This document shows, piece after piece, positions 7,169 through 11,432 of a stretch of DNA of 11,432 nt; positions within the stretch are counted from its first letter, which is position 1; the number at the start of each line of letters is the position of its first letter. Source of the stretch: Acidobacteriaceae bacterium (GTDB lineage: Bacteria > Acidobacteriota > Terriglobia > Terriglobales > Acidobacteriaceae); assembly GCA_003165095.1 (NCBI GenBank), contig PLSH01000368.1, forward strand, positions 1 to 11,432, read 5' to 3'. The position numbers and the translations under genes are program-made. Below the pieces are notes generated by a model. The model saw nothing but the letters and a program-made list of their open reading frames with translations. It made no database searches and was not told the origin of the DNA.

Positions 7169-8152
7169 TTATTGCTGTTGCTGCATCTGCTGCAGGTCAA
7201 TGAAGGGGATGGCCGGCTCCGGAGGCTGCTGGGCGCGCTCCACCAGCACGCTCCAGTCTTCGGGAATCGGCAGCTTGCGGTCCAGAGCCGGCGCACGTTC
7301 GCTGGCTTCAACTTGCACGGCCACGTAGAGCTCGCTGTCGGTTTTGCCGCGGAAGATGCCGTGCGTGGGCGGGACATCGGCGTAATCGCGGCCCACCGCG
7401 GTGCGAATGTGGCGATGATGGGCCACGAGATTGTTGGTTGGGTCGAATCCCACCCAGCCCAGGTGCGGCAGCAGCACCTCAACCCATGCGTGGGTTGCAT
7501 CCGGCGTCGAGCGGTCGTGATCTTCGCGGCTGCGGTAGAGATAACCGGAGACATAACGCGCGGGAATCTGCACATGGCGCAGCAGCGCGATCATGGCGTG
7601 GGCAAAGTCCTGGCAGACGCCTTTGCCGCTGACAATTGCTTCGTCGACCGGCGAGTCGACGCGCGTATGCCGGGGCACGTACTCGAAGTAGTCGTAGAGC
7701 CGCTGGTTGAGTTCCTGCACCAGCATCAGCGGATCGTCGCGGCGCGTCATGTCCAATTGCGCAGCCAGCAGCTTGACCGCGGGTGTTTCCACAGCGAACA
7801 CGCTGGGCAGCAGCATCTCCCAGTAATCGCCGGATGCGATGAGCTCGTCCAGAGCGGCCCAGGCATCGGGCGCCAGGAATCGCGGCACATCCGGCAGCGA
7901 TTGCTGCTCAACCACCGATTCGGCCACGATCACCAGCTGATTGTGTTCGCCGGGAATGTCAAAATGCTGCACGTTGTTGCCCAGGTGATCGCGATAGCTG
8001 AACACGCGGCAACGGGGGCTGACCGAGAGCGAGAACGTGAGGCAGTGCTGGTTGGAGTCGGAGCGGGGATGCATGCGCGTCTCCATGATGCTCTCGCTGA
8101 TGGGGCGCGAATAGCGGAAGCGCGTAAGGTGCCGAATGGAATAGAAGTTCAT
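7169..8152 (-). CDS. Transglutaminase-like cysteine peptidase/ligase, third gene of the ATP-grasp/alpha-E operon
   Basis: A 327-residue cytoplasmic protein with no signal peptide. Residues 1-80 (MNFYSIRHLTRFRYSRPISE) match the bacterial transglutaminase-like N-terminal domain; residues about 150-245 are the transglutaminase core. The papain-like triad is visible as Cys180 in GKGVCQDFAH, His221 in DATHAWVEV and Asp237 in VGFDPTNN. The C-terminus is a Gln-rich tail (LQQMQQQQ). The start ATG 8152 has GGGAG nine bases upstream. It lies 27 bases after the alpha-E gene and is almost certainly co-transcribed with it. In the family the reaction may be amide-bond cleavage or transfer; the natural substrate is not known. 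Context suggests it acts on the product of the upstream ATP-grasp ligase. Unlike the transglutaminase-like protein at the left end, it has no TPR repeats and is intact. Confidence 0.9.
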   Translation of the reverse strand: MNFYSIRHLTRFRYSRPISESIMETRMHPRSDSNQHCLTFSLSVSPRCRVFSYRDHLGNNVQHFDIPGEHNQLVIVAESVVEQQSLPDVPRFLAPDAWAALDELIASGDYWEMLLPSVFAVETPAVKLLAAQLDMTRRDDPLMLVQELNQRLYDYFEYVPRHTRVDSPVDEAIVSGKGVCQDFAHAMIALLRHVQIPARYVSGYLYRSREDHDRSTPDATHAWVEVLLPHLGWVGFDPTNNLVAHHRHIRTAVGRDYADVPPTHGIFRGKTDSELYVAVQVEASERAPALDRKLPIPEDWSVLVERAQQPPEPAIPFIDLQQMQQQQ

Positions 8153-8161
8153 GCTCGCTCT

Positions 8162-8166
8162 CTCCC
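8162..8166 (-). promoter_or_regulatory. Ribosome-binding site of the transglutaminase gene
   Basis: GGGAG on the minus strand, nine bases before ATG 8152, within the 27-base gap after the alpha-E gene. Sequence and spacing match the site before the alpha-E gene. Confidence 0.6.
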
Positions 8167-8179
8167 GGGTCTGTTCGCG

Positions 8180-9142
8180 CTACACGGCCAGCGCCGATTG
8201 GATGGAGTAATGCACATAGTAGCGGTAAATGAGATCGTGGATGCGCATGCACTGCTCGCGGATTGCATGGAGAAAGGCGGCCGCGTCGCCGCCCAGGATT
8301 TCGCCGATGGTGGTGTAGCTGAGCATCGCGTGCAGGCGGCCGATCACCGCGGTCAACTCGTCTGGGGAACGCCGCCCGCCTGTGCGTTGAACGGATTCCA
8401 CGGCGTGGCGCATGCCGTCTACGCAGTAGCGGATGGCGTGAGGAAAGTCCCGATTGAGCAGCAGAAATTCCAGGATGCGGTCGGGAATAACGTCGGCGGT
8501 GTAAACCTGGCAGTAGGCCTCGAACGATGTGCAACAACGCAACAGGCCCACAAGCTCAAGGTACGTGTGGCCGGAGTGTTCGCGCCCCTGCGGGCTGAAC
8601 AGGTCGGGCTGGTGAACCTCGAGCATGGTGGCGGTGGCATAGGCGCGCTCAAGATAACGGCCGAGGCGGATGAATTGCCAGCCCTGACCATGAATCATGG
8701 TGGTGTCGCTGACGCCCTTGAACAGATGAATTCCATCGAGTATCGAGGTCAGCGTATCGTTGATGCTGGAACGGAACTGGGCCTGTGCGTGCGGTGAGTG
8801 GATCTGGTGGAAGAGCCGATTGAGGCGCTGCCACTGCTCGGTTGAGATTTCTTCGCGCACCTGGCGGGCATTCTCTCTCGCGCCGTTCAGGCAGAACGTG
8901 ATGGAGGCGTGGTTCAGGCTGTCAAAGACCAGTGCGCGAGCCATCGACTCAAGATCGCCGCTCCATTCCATATCCTTCTGCTTGCCGAGCGAAGCCATGA
9001 GCCGTTGCCAGCGAACCTCCGCGCTGGTGACACCGGTGTCGAGCATCAGGCTCATGGTGACGTCCAACTGGCGCACGGTATTCTCCGCCCGCTCCAGGTA
9101 GCGGCTCATCCAGTAGAGACTGTCAGCAACCCGCGATAGCAT
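8180..9142 (-). CDS. Alpha-E domain (DUF403) protein, second gene of the ATP-grasp/transglutaminase operon
   Basis: A 320-residue, mostly helical protein opening with the family's typical MLSRVADSLYWMSRYLERAE. The conserved Glu/Arg-rich helices include GARENARQVREEIS and GWQFIRLGRYLERAYATA, with no signal peptide or membrane segment. I chose ATG 9142: it starts exactly at the conserved N-terminus and has GGGAG nine bases upstream. An in-frame ATG at 9190 would add 16 residues unlike the family and overlap the preceding gene's end. The alpha-E domain is nearly always found next to, or fused with, circularly permuted ATP-grasp proteins and is thought to assist them; its biochemical role is undetermined. 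It sits 29 bases after the ATP-grasp gene and 27 bases before the transglutaminase gene. It ends with TAG. Confidence 0.9.
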   Translation of the reverse strand: MLSRVADSLYWMSRYLERAENTVRQLDVTMSLMLDTGVTSAEVRWQRLMASLGKQKDMEWSGDLESMARALVFDSLNHASITFCLNGARENARQVREEISTEQWQRLNRLFHQIHSPHAQAQFRSSINDTLTSILDGIHLFKGVSDTTMIHGQGWQFIRLGRYLERAYATATMLEVHQPDLFSPQGREHSGHTYLELVGLLRCCTSFEAYCQVYTADVIPDRILEFLLLNRDFPHAIRYCVDGMRHAVESVQRTGGRRSPDELTAVIGRLHAMLSYTTIGEILGGDAAAFLHAIREQCMRIHDLIYRYYVHYSIQSALAV

Positions 9143-9151
9143 CGGTGAATT

Positions 9152-9156
9152 CTCCC
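9152..9156 (-). promoter_or_regulatory. Ribosome-binding site that decides the alpha-E start
   Basis: GGGAG on the minus strand, nine bases before ATG 9142, in the 29-base gap after the ATP-grasp stop. It supports 9142 over the upstream in-frame ATG at 9190. Confidence 0.6.
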
Positions 9157-9171
9157 GGTACCCGTATTGAA

Positions 9172-10635
9172 TCACTGCTCCAGAATCCATGTGTCCTTGC
9201 TGCCGCCGCCTTGCGATGAGTTGACCACTAACGATCCCTTCTCGAGCGCCACCCGCGTCAATCCTCCGGGCACGATATTGATCTTGTCGCCGAAGAGGAT
9301 GTAAGGCCGGAGATCAACGTGGCGCGGTTCGAGCCGGTCGCCAATGAGGCACGGCGCCCGTGAAAAATCGAGCGTGGGTTGCGCGATGTAATTGCGGGGA
9401 TTGGCTTCAATCAGGCGCGCAAATTCCTCGCGCTGGAGTGCCGTCGACTGCGGGCCTATCAACATGCCGTAGCCGCCGCTCTCACCCACTGCTTTCACTA
9501 CCAGGTTGTCGAGATTGGCCAGAACATGCCGGCGCGCTTTTTCCTCGCTCAGCAGAAAAGTCTTCACATTCGGGAGGATGGCATCTTCGCTCAGATAATA
9601 GCGGATCATGTCCGGCACATAGGCGTAGACCGCTTTGTCGTCGGCGAGCCCTGTGCCGAAGGCATTTGAAACCGTGACGTTTCCGGCCCGGTAAGCGTTG
9701 AAAAGCCCCGCGCAACCGAGGGAGGAATCGGGGCGAAAGATGAGCGGATCGCTGAAGTCATCATCGACGCGGCGGTAGATCACGTCCACGCGCTTGAGGC
9801 CGTCGGTGGTGCGCATGTAGACGATGTTGTCGTGCGTCACCAGGTCGCGGCCCTCCACCAAATCGATTCCCATCTGGCGGGCGAGATAGGTGTGCTCGAA
9901 ATACGCGGAGTTGAATACGCCCGGCGTGAGAAGCACAATATTCGGTTCCGGCCGTCCTTCGGGAGCCAGCGAGCGCAGCGTGGAGAGCAGAACCTGCGGA
10001 TAATGCTCGATGGGCCGCACCCCGTAGCTTTGAAAAAGCTGCGGGAAGGTCCGCTTCATGACCCGGCGGTTGGTAAGCATGTAACTGACGCCGGAAGGAA
10101 CGCGGAGGTTGTCTTCAAGCACCACGAACTCGCCGGTATTGAGGCGCAGCAGGTCAGAGCCGACCACCGCGATGTATACATTGCGCGGCACCTGCAGGCC
10201 GCGCATCTGGCGGCGATAGTGCTTGCAACTGTAAACCAGCTCGCGCGGTATCACGCGGTCGTTCAGAATCTTGCCGTCGGAATAAACATCGCGCAAGAAC
10301 AGATTCAGCGCGGTGATGCGCTGGGTGAGCCCGCGCTCAATGCGATCCCACTCGGCCGCCGTGACCAGGCGCGGCAGCAGGTCGTAAGGAAAAATGCGCT
10401 CGGTGCCCTCATCGCGGCCGTACACGGTAAAGGTGATGCCCTGGGTGAGGAACGCCAGGTCGGCTGACTGCTTGCGCCGCTGCAGTTCCTCCGCAGGCAG
10501 TCCCGCCAGCGTTTCGGCCAGAGCGCGGTACTGCGGGCGCACCTCGCCACCGGCTTCGCGCATCTCGTCGAAGGCCTGGTCGAGCGGGTAATCTCCGAAC
10601 AGCGTGTCCAATTCCACTGAATGGCCGGCGCTCAT
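9172..10635 (-). CDS. Circularly permuted ATP-grasp protein, first gene of the alpha-E/transglutaminase operon
   Basis: A 487-residue protein of the circularly permuted ATP-grasp family (the former DUF404/DUF407 group), the usual length. Visible family blocks are [12 protein letters not shown] (174-185), [12 protein letters not shown] (283-294), [13 protein letters not shown] (379-391, the nucleotide-binding-loop region), [12 protein letters not shown] (439-450) and [12 protein letters not shown] (472-483, acidic/amide metal-site region). ATP-grasp enzymes activate a carboxylate as an acyl-phosphate and join it to an amine or thiol. For this subfamily an amide-ligase role in peptide synthesis or protein tagging has been predicted, but I know of no established substrate. 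No signal peptide, so cytoplasmic. ATG 10635 is the first start of the long frame. The upstream AGGA is rather distant, so initiation may be weak or slightly downstream. It leads an operon with tight spacing. Confidence 0.9.
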   Translation of the reverse strand: MSAGHSVELDTLFGDYPLDQAFDEMREAGGEVRPQYRALAETLAGLPAEELQRRKQSADLAFLTQGITFTVYGRDEGTERIFPYDLLPRLVTAAEWDRIERGLTQRITALNLFLRDVYSDGKILNDRVIPRELVYSCKHYRRQMRGLQVPRNVYIAVVGSDLLRLNTGEFVVLEDNLRVPSGVSYMLTNRRVMKRTFPQLFQSYGVRPIEHYPQVLLSTLRSLAPEGRPEPNIVLLTPGVFNSAYFEHTYLARQMGIDLVEGRDLVTHDNIVYMRTTDGLKRVDVIYRRVDDDFSDPLIFRPDSSLGCAGLFNAYRAGNVTVSNAFGTGLADDKAVYAYVPDMIRYYLSEDAILPNVKTFLLSEEKARRHVLANLDNLVVKAVGESGGYGMLIGPQSTALQREEFARLIEANPRNYIAQPTLDFSRAPCLIGDRLEPRHVDLRPYILFGDKINIVPGGLTRVALEKGSLVVNSSQGGGSKDTWILEQ

Positions 10636-10759
10636 GGTCTTGAAAGGACTTTCCTGACCGCGAATTCAGGGGCGGCGAAGATGTGGCCAGTCCGCAACGC
10701 GGATTCACCCCAACATTCCGGCTCGACCCTTCGAGCAAGCTTCGCCTGTACCCTGTTCT

Positions 10760-10804
10760 CTCGTTTCTATCATGAGGGGCATAAAGGGGCCATCAGGAAA
10801 CGAG
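10760..10804. repeat. Inverted repeat CTCGTTTC...GAAACGAG
   Basis: Perfect eight-base arms at 10760-10767 and 10797-10804. The 29-base interior contains CATGAGGGG followed by CATAAAGGGG, a degenerate tandem reminiscent of the dispersed intergenic CACGAAGGACACAAAGG-type repeats I associate with acidobacterial and related genomes. The resemblance is from memory and imperfect. Confidence 0.4.
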
Positions 10805-10875
10805 CAATGGAGTGAAGCGCTCTCCAATTCCTGCCGGTACAGCGGAAAACAGGACGATTGGTTACGATGTCCCAG

Positions 10876-10903
10876 ACCTTGCGGCAAAAGAGAGCCGCAA
10901 GGT
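10876..10903 (-). terminator. Perfect ten-pair hairpin downstream of the glutamine synthetase-like gene
   Basis: ACCTTGCGGC (10876-10885) and GCCGCAAGGT (10894-10903) are exact inverted repeats around an eight-base loop, 65 bases after the glutamine synthetase-like stop. Neither strand has a T-run after the stem, so this is either a T-poor terminator, an RNA 3'-end stabiliser, or a protein-binding palindrome. Its strength and position favour a 3'-end role. Confidence 0.45.
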
Positions 10904-10968
10904 ATGGGCAAGGTGCATCAGTTGAGCATCCGGAATTCAGCGTCCGGGCTGGCCGTTTGCAGATGTCC

Positions 10969-11432
10969 CTAGAACAAATTCCACAACGACTGGTTGTAGA
11001 CCGCGTGGTGGAACTGCACTTCGGAGCCCTTGACGATGGTTCCAAGTTCGCGGGGTGAGCGGTTGGCTGCGGCTTGTTTCAAGTCAGCGTAACGGCCCTG
11101 GACGTCCGCGCCCAGAATTTCGGCGATCCACTTCGAGTGTTTGAAGTCATCGATTGCCGTCTGGATATTGTCGGGCAGGAAACGGCCGCCTTCCCTCAAA
11201 TTGGCAACCTTGGCAATCTCGCCATCCACACCGGTCTTGAAGATGCTGTAAAGCGACAGGTACGGGTTGGCGTCGGGAGCCACGGCGCGAACCTCGGTAC
11301 GCATGGAGCGGTGATTGCCGATTGGCACCCGCACCATGGCGCCACGGTCCACAGCGGACGCGCGAATCTGGTTGGGCGCTTCGAAGTGCGGATCGAGGCG
11401 CCGATATGCGTTCACGCTGGGGTTGAGGATGA
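10969..11432 (-). CDS. Glutamine synthetase-family protein, C-terminal part (5' end outside the window)
   Basis: The frame is open to the window edge; the first visible residues are ILNPSVNAYRRLDPHFEAP, so the GTG at 11415 lies inside the gene. Glutamine synthetase catalytic-domain signatures follow: NPSVNAYRRL, ASAVDRGAMVRVPIG, and RSMRTEVRAVAPDANPYLSL, containing the family's ATP/glutamate-contacting Arg and Glu positions. The enzyme class joins ammonia or an amine to a gamma-carboxylate using ATP. The C-terminus differs from classical adenylylated GlnA: in place of the NLYDLPPE tyrosine loop it reads LREGGRFLPDNIQTAIDD, and it ends HHAVYNQSLWNLF. It could be a true, non-adenylylated glutamine synthetase or a glutamyl-polyamine/amide ligase of the same fold. 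The N-terminal two thirds needed to decide are not visible. It is on the same strand as the ATP-grasp operon but 333 bases upstream. Confidence 0.82.
   Translation of the reverse strand, partial: ILNPSVNAYRRLDPHFEAPNQIRASAVDRGAMVRVPIGNHRSMRTEVRAVAPDANPYLSLYSIFKTGVDGEIAKVANLREGGRFLPDNIQTAIDDFKHSKWIAEILGADVQGRYADLKQAAANRSPRELGTIVKGSEVQFHHAVYNQSLWNLF

Larger units (their letters stand above)
10636..10968. other. Hairpin-rich gap between the glutamine synthetase-like gene and the ATP-grasp operon
   Basis: No credible gene is present. The gap holds the end of the upstream minus-strand gene and must hold the ATP-grasp operon promoter unless there is read-through. Inverted repeats visible are TCCGC/GCGGA (10691-10703), GCTCGA/TCGAGC with a four-base loop (10721-10736), CTCGTTTC/GAAACGAG with a 29-base loop (10760-10804), a ten-pair repeat at 10876-10903, and CCGGA/TCCGG (10930-10947). 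I found no convincing -35/-10 pair on the minus strand. Confidence 0.5.

Noticed and set aside
7130..8797. A 555-codon open frame on the plus strand
   Set aside because: It lies antisense across the transglutaminase and alpha-E genes, and its composition is that of a GC-rich shadow frame. The minus-strand genes have clear domains, catalytic residues and ribosome-binding sites.
9143..9190. An upstream start (ATG 9190) for the alpha-E gene
   Set aside because: It adds 16 residues unlike the family, overlaps the ATP-grasp gene's end and has no Shine-Dalgarno sequence. ATG 9142 has GGGAG and begins with the conserved MLSRVADSLYW.
9832..10467. A 211-codon plus-strand frame opposite the ATP-grasp gene
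   Set aside because: Antisense shadow of a well-conserved enzyme, with His/Arg-rich composition typical of such frames.
1..11432. CRISPR array, IS element, tRNA/rRNA, integrase or phage genes
   Set aside because: I saw no regularly spaced repeats, terminal inverted repeats, transposase motifs or RNA gene signatures.

Overview
The window looks like GC-rich chromosome from an acidobacterium, most likely Terriglobia/Acidobacteriaceae. That is inferred from the gene families alone: an Oar-like TonB-dependent receptor carrying a carboxypeptidase-regulatory domain, and a large DUF3857/transglutaminase protein with TPRs. I see no phage, IS element, CRISPR array, tRNA or rRNA.

Layout. (1) Bases 1-3184, plus strand: the 3' part of a large secreted-type transglutaminase-like/TPR protein. 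Its 5' end lies outside the window and its reading frame is broken twice. (2) Bases 3185-3299: a short gap between converging genes with a probable bidirectional terminator. (3) Bases 3300-6850, minus strand: a full-length (about 1,180 codons) TonB-dependent receptor, broken by one frameshift near 5400. (4) Bases 6851-7168: the receptor's promoter/leader, with a GGAGG ribosome-binding site and three mutually complementary 7-mers, plus the end of the next operon. (5) Bases 7169-10635, minus strand: an intact, tightly spaced operon read in the order circularly permuted ATP-grasp, alpha-E (DUF403), transglutaminase. (6) Bases 10636-10968: a hairpin-rich gap. (7) Bases 10969-11432, minus strand: the C-terminal part of a glutamine synthetase-family protein that runs off the window.

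The ATP-grasp/alpha-E/transglutaminase trio is a widely conserved gene set predicted to make or process a peptide or peptide-like conjugate: an ATP-dependent amide-bond ligase, a helical partner, and a papain-like transglutaminase/peptidase. Its product is not established, as far as I know. A glutamine synthetase-fold protein on the same strand just upstream raises the possibility of a second amide ligase in the same process, though the 333-base gap with hairpins argues for a separate transcript.

The other striking feature is that both large genes at the left carry frameshifts (three in all), each equal to one missing base in the coding direction, while the genes from 7169 onward are clean. 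That could be sequencing error or genuine decay of two neighbouring surface/periplasmic genes. The sequence alone cannot decide.
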